This document shows, piece by piece, positions 14,156 through 19,666 of a DNA stretch of 19,669 nucleotides. Position numbers and translations under genes: made by a program. Positions within the stretch are counted from its first letter, which is position 1. Every line of letters begins with the position of its first letter. Origin of the DNA: Candidatus Moranbacteria bacterium GW2011_GWE2_36_40 (GTDB lineage: Bacteria > Patescibacteriota > Minisyncoccia > Moranbacterales > GWC2-37-73); NCBI GenBank assembly GCA_000991645.1, contig LBRX01000019.1, positions 1 through 19,669 of the forward strand. The letters are read 5' to 3'. The notes beneath the pieces are model-generated. The model was not told where the DNA came from. It was given only the letters and a program-made list of their open reading frames with translations, and did no database searches.

Positions 14156-14848
14156 ATGTATTGGATATATTTGACCATATTCACATTAATAGTTTTTGTC
14201 CCAACTTTTGTTAGAGATGGAATTTTTATCTTTGACATGACTCAAACTCAAGAATTTGTAATTCTTCTGCTTGGCTCAATTGCTATTTCCATCTTTTTGT
14301 TTGTTGAAAAAAAGATGAAAAAAAGTCAAACAGAAAAATATGTTTTTCAAGGTCAGGCCAGCAGGATGGCGAAAGATTTGCAGCATTCGTATTCGTATAT
14401 TGGAGAAATAAATCGAAAATTAGATATCTTGGAAAACATCGCCTTGGGATATCCTGAAAGTTCAAGATTGTCAGAAAGAAATGAGGGTGAGCTTTATGCT
14501 TCAATCATGAGTGCTGTAGCCTTATTTGGAAAATCAGATGAATATTCGCTGCGGTTCATAGCTCTGCCTGAGTTTACATTAATCAGGGAAATAAAAAGTA
14601 ATCCAGAAAATTGTTTGGAATTTTCTTTAAAGGATAGAAAGATTGAGGTGAGCTATTTTGAGTCAAATGAATTCATTGTTGTAACTTCTCCAAAATCAAT
14701 TGACAACATTTTTTCGTATATTGTTATTAAGAAAAAAAATCCAAGTCAAAAACTTGAAGATATTGAAATTATGAAAACTCTTGCCGCACAAGCCCTCTTC
14801 ATTTTCATGTTCATGCGTCACAAGAAACAAATAAAATGCGTTATTTAA
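14156..14848 (+). CDS. Two-TM membrane protein with cytoplasmic domain, function unknown
   Basis: A 230-residue protein starting at ATG 14156, chosen because AAAGGA (14140-14145) is well placed and the in-frame TTG at 14096 is part of the promoter. Membrane segments are at about 2-18 (IYLTIFTLIVFVPTFV) and 33-50 (EFVILLLGSIAISIFLFV). Residues 52-95 are charged and probably helical or coiled coil (KKMKKSQTEK..., EINRKLDILENIA). Residues 105-230 form a soluble mixed domain ending LAAQALFIFMFMRHKKQ, whose last helix and strand order resembles a GAF-type sensor, though this is a guess. It has its own promoter and sits before rplI. Confidence 0.7.
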   Translation: MYWIYLTIFTLIVFVPTFVRDGIFIFDMTQTQEFVILLLGSIAISIFLFVEKKMKKSQTEKYVFQGQASRMAKDLQHSYSYIGEINRKLDILENIALGYPESSRLSERNEGELYASIMSAVALFGKSDEYSLRFIALPEFTLIREIKSNPENCLEFSLKDRKIEVSYFESNEFIVVTSPKSIDNIFSYIVIKKKNPSQKLEDIEIMKTLAAQALFIFMFMRHKKQIKCVI

Positions 14849-14853
14849 AGGGG

Positions 14854-14882
14854 TTGATTCTTCTTTGAATAATTGTTACAAT
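14854..14882 (+). promoter_or_regulatory. Promoter for rplI
   Basis: TTGATT (14854-14859), 17-nt spacer, TACAAT (14877-14882) preceded by TGT, an extended -10. Start would be near 14889, so almost the whole leader of about 43 nt is the repeat at 14886-14925. Confidence 0.7.
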
Positions 14883-14885
14883 AAA

Positions 14886-14925
14886 TTTCGTAGATTCGTA
14901 TGTAATTCGTAGTTTCGTATCGGTT
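14886..14925 (+). repeat. TTCGTAGATTCG...TATCGG repeat, copy 1, in the rplI leader
   Basis: It contains TTTCGTAGATTCG, ATTCGTAG and TTTCGTATCGGTT. Copies also occur at 15549-15588, 15495-15532 (inverted) and 17872-17908. It ends 6 nt before the rplI ATG and leaves no Shine-Dalgarno. Confidence 0.75.
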
Positions 14926-14931
14926 AAATAT

Positions 14932-15369
14932 ATGCAAGTAATTTTTCTACAAGATGTTAAAAATGTTGGAAAAAAGGGACAAATTAAAAATGTTCCGGAT
15001 GGTTATGCGCGAAATTTTCTCTTGGCTCGCAAATTAGCAACCGTGGCAAATGCTGCAAGTTTGGCTAATGTTAAACAAGAAGAAGACAAGAAAAAACTTC
15101 AAACGGCCTTAGGAAAACAAACTGTTCAAAAATTAGCTACAGCTATTGAAGGCAAGAAGTTTGTCATTAAAGCACGAGCTAAGGACGGAAAACTTTTCGG
15201 CTCTATTACTGCTAAGGATATAAACAAGGAAATTAAAAAGGCCGGATTTGATATTTCAGAAAAGGCTATTCAAATTGATCACATTAAAGATTTGGGTGAA
15301 AAAAAGGTAATAATTAGCTTTGATTTTGGGATAAGCACAACCATAATTTTAGTGGTTGAACAGGCATAG
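14932..15369 (+). CDS. rplI: 50S ribosomal protein bL9
   Basis: A 145-residue protein, normal length. The N-terminal rRNA-binding domain MQVIFLQDVKNVGKKGQI then VPDGYARNFLLARKLA (22-37) is the bL9 signature. A Lys-rich connecting helix (about 40-75) leads to the C-terminal domain with KLFGSITAKDI and ISEKAIQIDHIKDLGEKKV. bL9 is known to be absent from several CPR lineages such as Microgenomates but retained in Parcubacteria, so its presence narrows the likely host. It has its own promoter; a second promoter begins inside its last codons. Confidence 0.96.
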   Translation: MQVIFLQDVKNVGKKGQIKNVPDGYARNFLLARKLATVANAASLANVKQEEDKKKLQTALGKQTVQKLATAIEGKKFVIKARAKDGKLFGSITAKDINKEIKKAGFDISEKAIQIDHIKDLGEKKVIISFDFGISTTIILVVEQA

Positions 15370-15384
15370 AAAATAGTATATACT
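15356..15384 (+). promoter_or_regulatory. Promoter overlapping the end of rplI
   Basis: TTGAAC (15356-15361), 17-nt spacer, TATACT (15379-15384). Start near 15391. It would drive the short hairpin transcript that follows and, by read-through, pyrG. Confidence 0.6.
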
Positions 15385-15390
15385 GAGAAA

Positions 15391-15482
15391 TAAGTAAGAG
15401 GTTACTTTTATCATAAAAAACAGGCCCGCCCGCAACGCTTCGCGTAGCGATGCAGGCGGGGGTCGCATTTAAGCGACTTTTT
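15391..15482 (+). ncRNA. Candidate small RNA or pyrG leader with terminator
   Basis: Downstream of the 15356-15384 promoter lie three hairpins in a row: AAGTAA/TTACTT with loop GAGG (15392-15407); a long imperfect GC-rich stem CCCGCC/GGCGGG with inner GCA/TGC and CGCT/AGCG (15425-15460); and GTCGC/GCGAC followed by five T (15462-15482). The predicted product is about 90 nt with no useful ORF. It could be an independent RNA or a leader whose terminator controls pyrG. The middle hairpin may itself be a dispersed repeat. No known RNA family is recognised. Confidence 0.4.
15462..15482 (+). terminator. Intrinsic terminator or attenuator before pyrG
   Basis: GTCGC (15462-15466) pairs with GCGAC (15473-15477) around ATTTAA, with T at 15478-15482. 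It ends the rplI transcript and lies 114 nt before the pyrG start. Confidence 0.7.
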
Positions 15483-15494
15483 GCATATAAAAAA

Positions 15495-15588
15495 ACCGAT
15501 TCGAAACAACGAAAAACATTTGAATCTACGAACAAATACAGAAAATATTTTCGTAGATTCGTTCTAGTTTCGTAGTTTCGTATCGGTA
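15495..15588. repeat. Inverted pair of the TTCGTAGATTCG repeat before pyrG
   Basis: An inverted copy at 15495-15532 (ACCGATTCGAAAC...GAATCTACGAA) faces a forward copy at 15549-15588 (TTTTCGTAGATTCG...TTTCGTATCGGT). GAATCTACGAA/TTCGTAGATTC pair perfectly and CCGATTCGAAAC/GTTTCGTATCGG with one mismatch. The hairpin ends 8 nt before the pyrG ATG and no Shine-Dalgarno is present. Confidence 0.75.
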
Positions 15589-15596
15589 TAAACAAA

Positions 15597-17045
15597 ATGG
15601 AAAATCGAAAATACATCTTTGTGATGGGAGGAGTGATGAGTGGTGTGGGAAAGGGGATTTCTGCTGCATCAATCGGTGCAATCTTAAAAGCTCGTGGTTA
15701 TGCTGTGACTGCAATTAAAATTGATCCGTATGTAAATGTTGATGCGGGAACAATGAATCCAACTGAACACGGAGAAGTTTTTGTGTTGGATGATGGCGAT
15801 GAAACCGATCAGGATATGGGAAATTATGAGCGCTTTATGGACATCACACTTTCTCGTGATAATTATATGACCACTGGTCGTGTATATGAATCAGTGATTC
15901 ATCGTGAGCGCAATTTGGAATATGGCGGAAAATGTGTGCAAGTCGTGCCTCATATTCCCTTGGAAGTTATTGATCGCATTGTACACGCATCAAACAAAGC
16001 TAAGTCTGAAATTACTCTGATTGAAATCGGAGGTACTGTTGGAGAATATGAAAATATTCTTTTCTTGGAGGCTATCAGACTTTTGAAATTAAAAAATCCA
16101 GACAATGTTTTAACTGTTATGGTTAGTTATCTTCCAGTGCCGCAAGCTGCTGGAGAAATGAAAACGAAGCCTACTCAACATGCTGTGCGTACAGTCAATG
16201 GTGCTGGAATTCAACCAGATATAATAATTGCTCGAAGTGAATTGGGCATGGATCAGAAAAGGAAAGAAAAAATTTCCATGTTCTGCAGTGTGCCAGAAGA
16301 ATGCGTAATCAATGCGCCTGATGCCAAGAGCGTATATGAAGTCATCACAAATTTTGAACGCGACAATTTAAGCAAAATTATTCTCAAGAAGCTTCGACTT
16401 AAGCCCAAAAAATCTGATCTGAAACAATGGGATGATTTAATTGCGCAAATAAAAAACCTTAAGGGTAAGGTTAAGATTGGAATTGTTGGCAAATATTTTG
16501 GCACGGGAGATTTTGTTTTGTCTGATGCGTACATCAGTGTAATTGAAGCAATCAAACATGCTGGATATAAAAATGATGTAAAAACTGAAATAGATTGGAT
16601 AAACTCCGAAGTTTTCGAGAAAGATCCAGAAAAAATAGAAGATCTTTCTGAGTATGATGGGATTTTGGTTCCAGGCGGATTTGGCGGTCGCGGAATTGAA
16701 GGAAAAATAAAAGCTATCAAATATTGTCGAGAAAATTTAATTCCATATTTTGGAATTTGTTATGGTATGCAACTTCAAGTTATTGAATTTGCCAGAAATG
16801 TTCTCGGTATGAATGATGCGCACACTACTGAAGTTAATCGCGATACGAAAAATCCTGTTATTGATATTATGCCTGAGCAGAAAAAGAATTTGGAAGATGG
16901 AAATTATGGAGCCACAATGCGTCTTGGCGCATATGATGCAGTGCTGGAAAAGGGCACACTTGCATATGATGGATACAAAAAAACAAAAATTTCTGAACGT
17001 CACAGGCATCGTTGGGAAGTTGAAAATCTCCAAATGGAAAATTGA
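15597..17045 (+). CDS. pyrG: CTP synthase, reading frame broken near the 3' end
   Basis: A 482-residue ORF covering the synthetase domain and most of the glutaminase domain. CTP synthase amidates UTP with glutamine and ATP. P-loop GGVMSGVGKG at 11-20, KIDPYVNVDAGTMNPTEHGEV at 41-61, DLxLxRDNYMTTG-like region at 83-94, GATase oxyanion loop PGGFGGRG (359-366), nucleophile Cys388 in PYFGICYGMQLQ, and RHRHR at 468-472. Intact homologues are about 530-550 residues and continue after RHRHR with some 26 residues and then an LVEI...FHPEF block. Here the frame ends ten residues after RHRHR, and that block lies in the -1 frame (17024-17191). About 15-18 residues appear deleted as well. Either a real mutation or an assembly error; no programmed slippery heptamer is evident. 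Confidence 0.9.
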   Translation: MENRKYIFVMGGVMSGVGKGISAASIGAILKARGYAVTAIKIDPYVNVDAGTMNPTEHGEVFVLDDGDETDQDMGNYERFMDITLSRDNYMTTGRVYESVIHRERNLEYGGKCVQVVPHIPLEVIDRIVHASNKAKSEITLIEIGGTVGEYENILFLEAIRLLKLKNPDNVLTVMVSYLPVPQAAGEMKTKPTQHAVRTVNGAGIQPDIIIARSELGMDQKRKEKISMFCSVPEECVINAPDAKSVYEVITNFERDNLSKIILKKLRLKPKKSDLKQWDDLIAQIKNLKGKVKIGIVGKYFGTGDFVLSDAYISVIEAIKHAGYKNDVKTEIDWINSEVFEKDPEKIEDLSEYDGILVPGGFGGRGIEGKIKAIKYCRENLIPYFGICYGMQLQVIEFARNVLGMNDAHTTEVNRDTKNPVIDIMPEQKKNLEDGNYGATMRLGAYDAVLEKGTLAYDGYKKTKISERHRHRWEVENLQMEN

Positions 17046-17191
17046 TGGAAATCGCAGAACTTCCAAAATCAGATCATCCATTTTTCCTTGGAGCCCAATT
17101 TCATCCGGAATTCAAATCTTCACCACTCAAATCACATCCACTATTTTTTGAATTCGTAAAAGCCGCAAAAGTGAGAAGCAGCAAGAAATAG
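17024..17191 (+). pseudogene. pyrG: Detached 3' end of pyrG carrying the glutaminase His and Glu
   Basis: In the frame opened after the stop at 17021-17023 the translation reads SPNGKLMEIAELPKSDHPFF, then LGAQFHPEFKSSPLKSHPLF and FEFVKAAK, to TAG 17189-17191. This is unmistakably the CTP synthase C-terminus; FHPEF supplies the His and Glu of the class I glutaminase triad. An ATG at 17045-17047 overlaps the stop of the main ORF as TGATG, which could allow coupled translation of a 48-residue peptide, but nothing shows that it is made. Frame relative to the main ORF is -1. Confidence 0.85.
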
Positions 17192-17240
17192 CTTTTCAGG
17201 CATTAGCTTCTCAGCTTATTAGTAAAATATAAAAACCCCT

Positions 17241-17268
17241 TGTCATTCCCGTGAAAACGGGAATCCAG
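17241..17268 (+). repeat. dRS3-like 28-mer repeat before the Nudix gene
   Basis: Identical to 10828-10855 and 19266-19293, with the ATTCCC-N8-GGGAAT palindromic core. It lies 17 nt before the Nudix start. Confidence 0.85.
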
Positions 17269-17285
17269 GTTTTGAGTCTTTCAAT

Positions 17286-17828
17286 ATGTCCGAAGAATAT
17301 CTTGACATTGTTGATGAAAATGGCAATCTGACAGGAGAAAAAGAACTTCGCAGTGTTTGTCATGAAAAAGGTTTGTGGCACAATGTTGCTGTGGCATATT
17401 TTTATCGATTTGAAAATAACAAGCTGGAATTGCTTGTGCATCTAAGATCAAAATTTAAAGAACAGAATCCAAGTAAATGGGCAATGCGTTTTGGTGGTCA
17501 TGTGGAAGCGGGCTCAACCAAAGAAGAGACTGTTGTTAAGGAAATTCGGGAAGAAACTGGTATAAAAATAACACTTGAAGAATTGATACCTGGTATGAAA
17601 GTTTCTTACAATGGAGAAGACAACAAGGAAATTGGCAACAGCTATTATTATAATTTCAAAGGTGATTTAAAAGATTTGACCTTTAATGATGGAGAAGTGC
17701 AAGAAGTGAAGTGGATGAATATTGATGCTATAGAAAAATCCATGAGAAATGATTCAAGTATATGGGACTCCCAAAGTATTAATAGATTCCTTATTAGAAA
17801 AAATGATATACTTTCTAAAATAAAATAA
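17286..17828 (+). CDS. Nudix hydrolase, IDI/YfcD-like
   Basis: A 180-residue cytosolic Nudix protein. The N-terminus EYLDIVDENGNLTGEKELRS and the CHEKGLWHNVAVAYFY segment (25-40) resemble the YfcD/isopentenyl-isomerase-like branch. The Nudix box runs from Gly71 to Ile93 (GHVEAGSTKEETVVKEI then REETGI). Compared with the GX5EX7REUXEEXGU consensus, the first Glu is Ser77 and the Arg is Lys85, while Glu86, Glu89 and Glu90, the usual metal ligands, are kept. Activity is likely but the substrate cannot be read. No Shine-Dalgarno; the leader is formed by the repeat at 17241. Confidence 0.88.
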   Translation: MSEEYLDIVDENGNLTGEKELRSVCHEKGLWHNVAVAYFYRFENNKLELLVHLRSKFKEQNPSKWAMRFGGHVEAGSTKEETVVKEIREETGIKITLEELIPGMKVSYNGEDNKEIGNSYYYNFKGDLKDLTFNDGEVQEVKWMNIDAIEKSMRNDSSIWDSQSINRFLIRKNDILSKIK

Positions 17829-17834
17829 CGATAA

Positions 17835-17868
17835 AGCAAAAGAAACCTCTCTCGAGGTTTCTTTTGCT
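17835..17868. terminator. Bidirectional terminator between the Nudix gene and rpmA
   Basis: AGCAAAAGAAACCTC (17835-17849) pairs perfectly over 15 bp with 17854-17868 around TCTC. The A-rich left arm and T-rich right arm let it serve both convergent genes. Confidence 0.8.
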
Positions 17869-17871
17869 ATG

Positions 17872-17908
17872 TTCGTAGATTCGTTTTACTTTTGTAGTTT
17901 CGAATCGG
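17872..17908. repeat. TTCGTAGATTCG repeat, copy directly after rpmA
   Basis: TTCGTAGATTCG ... TTTCGAATCGGC, related to 14886-14925 and 15549-15588. It abuts the rpmA stop codon (17909-17911 on the minus strand). Confidence 0.7.
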
Positions 17909-18382
17909 CTACTTGTTCTTTTTGGCGATTCTTGCAACCAAATGCTTTCTAACAGTCTTTCGCATGTTTGGTTTTCTTGCAACCTTCCAAGCTCCTTTTT
18001 TCTTGCCAGCTTCGTTGGTCTTAAGATTAACGCGAAGTTTTGCTCCAGCTTTCTTGGCACCAGTTTTCTTGGATTTGATTTCAATCGGTGTGTCAGATTT
18101 TTCAACTGCAACGTAACGACGAGTTACCAATACTCCAGTAAAGTTACGAACTTTTTTTGAAGTGAATTTCACAATTCCATCAACCAAAGACATCAAGGTG
18201 TCATCGTTGCAACGCATCACGTTCTTTCCTGCGTGATATTTTGTTCCACGTTGTCGGATGATGATGTTTCCAGTTTTTACTTTTTGATTTCCAAAGATCT
18301 TAACACCAAGTCTTTTCGAGATCGAATCTCGTCCGAGTTGGGTAGACCCACCGGCCTTAAAAAAGAATAGGCTAGTGACCAT
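17909..18382 (-). CDS. rpmA: 50S ribosomal protein bL27 with odd N-terminus and basic C-terminal extension
   Basis: A 157-residue protein from the ATG at 18382-18380. The core is plain: KAGGSTQLGRDSISKRLGVK (9-28), GNIIIRQRGTKYHAGKNV (38-55), DDTLMSLVDGIVKFTSKK (60-77). bL27 is normally about 85-95 residues starting MAHKKAGGS or similar; here eight residues MVTSLFFF precede KAGGS. Residues 95-157 add a Lys/Arg/Ala-rich tail, possibly rRNA-binding. A longer in-frame start at 18430 lies inside the promoter palindrome and is rejected. No Shine-Dalgarno. It is the only clear minus-strand gene here; its promoter is probably at 18429-18458. Confidence 0.93.
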   Translation of the reverse strand: MVTSLFFFKAGGSTQLGRDSISKRLGVKIFGNQKVKTGNIIIRQRGTKYHAGKNVMRCNDDTLMSLVDGIVKFTSKKVRNFTGVLVTRRYVAVEKSDTPIEIKSKKTGAKKAGAKLRVNLKTNEAGKKKGAWKVARKPNMRKTVRKHLVARIAKKNK

Positions 18383-18428
18383 TGGGTATAATGTTAATTT
18401 TAAAAAATATCCGCAGGCAGATTTTCTC

Positions 18429-18458
18429 ATTATACAATATCCATAAATATTGTATAAT
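18429..18458. promoter_or_regulatory. Symmetric palindrome with divergent TATAAT boxes
   Basis: ATTATACAATAT (18429-18440) and ATATTGTATAAT (18447-18458) form a perfect 12-bp inverted repeat with a 6-nt gap. Each arm ends in TATAAT on its own strand, with TTATAC 17 nt upstream on the same strand, so it can act as a promoter in both directions: rpmA leftward and an unknown transcript rightward. The inner ACAATAT-N6-ATATTGT is shared with 8961-8980. Confidence 0.55.
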
Positions 18459-18612
18459 AATAAAAGCAGGTGCGGGGTTCGTTGTGGTGATCGGATTCAA
18501 ATTGATTTCACTTGGCAATGAAATGCGCCCAGCGCGGGAGCCCAAAAAGAATCTAATGCCACTCAGTGTTACAAGGGATATTCTAACAGAATTAGATAAT
18601 ATGTCAATGCCT
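18459..18612 (+). other. Stretch without a clear gene; possible truncated ORF
   Basis: The gap between rpmA and the gene at 18782 is over 300 nt. Its first part has an open frame with a GTG at 18484 that reads VVIGFKLISLGNEMRPAREP, then KKNLMPLSVTRDILTELDNM, and then runs into the repeat at 18613 and stops at 18691. The pre-repeat part looks somewhat protein-like and could be a small gene or a remnant cut by the repeat. I recognise no family and give it little weight. The second part is the repeat below. Confidence 0.25.
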
Positions 18613-18752
18613 TGTCATTCCCGCGTAGGCCTGTCTCGACGCCAAGGCGGACGGGAATCCAGGTTCGACACTAAATATTACTATATTACTTAAAATAGAA
18701 AATTATCGAGATTAAGCTGGGCTGGATTCCGGGTCTGCTGCCCGGAATGACA
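18613..18752. repeat. Composite repeat with TGTCATTCC...GGAATGACA ends
   Basis: Left part 18613-18665 begins TGTCATTCCCG and closes with CGGGAATCCAGGTT after a longer loop. Right part 18722-18752 begins CTGGATTCCGGG and ends GGAATGACA. The outer nine bases are exactly inverted. It is a divergent relative of the 28-mer family; the interior is AT-rich without an ORF. Confidence 0.7.
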
Positions 18753-18781
18753 AAAAATATAAAGTTTTAACATTATCAAAA

Positions 18782-19210
18782 ATGCCAGGAATACTTCCAA
18801 AAATAAAAGACTTTTTCCTAAAAAATGAGACTAAAATTGTGCTTTTCATCGGTTTTTGCCTTATATCAGCCATTTCCTTTGAATTTGGCGTCCTGCAAGG
18901 TCAAAAATGGCAGCAAAAGCCTCTTATAATTGAGAAGCCTTCTGACACACGAGAAGGGCAGGAAACAGTAAATCAGGGCAATTTAGAGGCCTCTGACGCG
19001 ACTAAAACCACCACAACACCTCAAATAACCGTCAAAGTTGCCGCAACCGCAAATACTGCAAACTGTGCCTATGTCGGCAGCAAAAATTCCGACAAATTTT
19101 ATCTCCCAACCTGTTCCTACGCCAAGCGCGTCAAACCAGAAAACCTCGTCTGCTTCAAAACTGCAGATGAAGCACTTGGACAAGGCCGAACCGAAAGCAA
19201 ATGCAAATGA
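18782..19210 (+). CDS. Membrane-anchored protein with Ada-like Cys (metal-binding) domain
   Basis: A 142-residue protein. Residues 18-37 form one membrane segment (KIVLFIGFCLISAISFEFGV). Residues 40-92 are a Thr/Gln/Lys-rich linker. Residues 93-142 match the pattern of the Ada N-terminal metal-binding domain as found in many envelope or nuclease-linked proteins: YVGSKNSDKFYLPTCSYAKR, KPENLVCFKTADEAL, and a closing C-K. Cys95, Cys111, Cys124 and Cys141 are candidates for metal ligands, although spacing differs from classical Ada. The domain would lie outside the membrane if the N-terminus is inside. No methyltransferase domain, so it is not Ada itself. It lies between two copies of the repeat family. 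Confidence 0.7.
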   Translation: MPGILPKIKDFFLKNETKIVLFIGFCLISAISFEFGVLQGQKWQQKPLIIEKPSDTREGQETVNQGNLEASDATKTTTTPQITVKVAATANTANCAYVGSKNSDKFYLPTCSYAKRVKPENLVCFKTADEALGQGRTESKCK

Positions 19211-19265
19211 GTTTATTAAGTTGAAAGTTTATAAGTTTATAAGGTTATAAAGCTCAAGCTCTTAT

Positions 19266-19293
19266 TGTCATTCCCGTGAAAACGGGAATCCAG
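19266..19293 (+). repeat. Left 28-mer inverted repeat
   Basis: Same sequence as 10828-10855 and 17241-17268. The following GGTTACGT is also shared with the 10828 copy. Confidence 0.9.
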
Positions 19294-19318
19294 GTTACGT
19301 TGTTAATTTCCACAAAAT

Positions 19319-19636
19319 ATGTCTCAGGAAAAACTTTACCATGTATACATTTTAGCAAGTCATCAAAATGGAACACTCTATATTGGAGTAACTAGTAATC
19401 TAATAAAAAGAATTTGGGAACATAAGAATGAAGTAGTTAAAGGATTTACAAAAGAGTATGGTGTTGATAAACTTGTTTATTGTGAAACTACCAATGATAT
19501 AAATTCGGCGTTACTGCGAGAAAAACAACTAAAGAAATGGAACAGAAAATGGAAATTAGAATTGATTGAAAAAGAAAATCCTGACTGGATAGATTTAGCA
19601 AAAGAGTATTATAATAAAGAAAGTGAAACAAATTAG
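19319..19636 (+). CDS. GIY-YIG nuclease domain protein
   Basis: A 105-residue single-domain GIY-YIG protein of the small UPF0213-like type, complete. YHVYILAS (7-14) is the GIY strand in its VYI form, TLYIGVTSNL (19-28) holds the YIG motif, Arg31 lies in LIKRIWEHKN, and Glu68 in SALLREKQLKKWNRKWK is the metal-binding residue. KLELIEKENPDWIDL is the usual C-terminus. Family members cut DNA as homing or repair-type endonucleases, but the job of these stand-alone bacterial proteins is not established. It is flanked by inverted repeats with no other gene between them. No Shine-Dalgarno visible. Confidence 0.93.
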   Translation: MSQEKLYHVYILASHQNGTLYIGVTSNLIKRIWEHKNEVVKGFTKEYGVDKLVYCETTNDINSALLREKQLKKWNRKWKLELIEKENPDWIDLAKEYYNKESETN

Positions 19637-19638
19637 GG

Positions 19639-19666
19639 CTGGATTCCCGTTTTCACGGGAATGACA
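19639..19666 (-). repeat. Right 28-mer inverted repeat
   Basis: Exact reverse complement of 19266-19293, starting two bases after the GIY-YIG stop codon. Confidence 0.9.

Larger units (their letters stand above)
19266..19666 (+). mobile_element. Candidate 401-bp mobile unit: GIY-YIG gene between perfect 28-bp inverted repeats
   Basis: The left end 19266-19293 and right end 19639-19666 are identical over 28 bases in inverted orientation. Each end is itself a hairpin (ATTCCC-N8-GGGAAT core). The only gene inside is a complete GIY-YIG nuclease whose stop codon lies two bases before the right end. No clear target-site duplication: GGTTACGT follows the left repeat, and the window ends three bases after the right one. 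Confidence 0.55.

Noticed and set aside
16253..16720. Minus-strand ORF of 155 codons opposite pyrG
   Set aside because: The plus strand encodes conserved CTP synthase motifs throughout; the antisense frame has no recognisable features.
17031..17050. Programmed -1 frameshift in pyrG
   Set aside because: There is no X XXY YYZ slippery heptamer in the correct phase (GAA AAT TGA precedes the stop), and a slip would still leave about 15 residues missing.
18383..18430. Upstream start for rpmA at 18430
   Set aside because: It lies inside the promoter palindrome, giving an N-terminal stretch unlike any bL27.
10828..19666. Repeated 28-mers as a CRISPR array
   Set aside because: The copies are kilobases apart in both orientations with genes between them, with no regular spacers and no cas genes.
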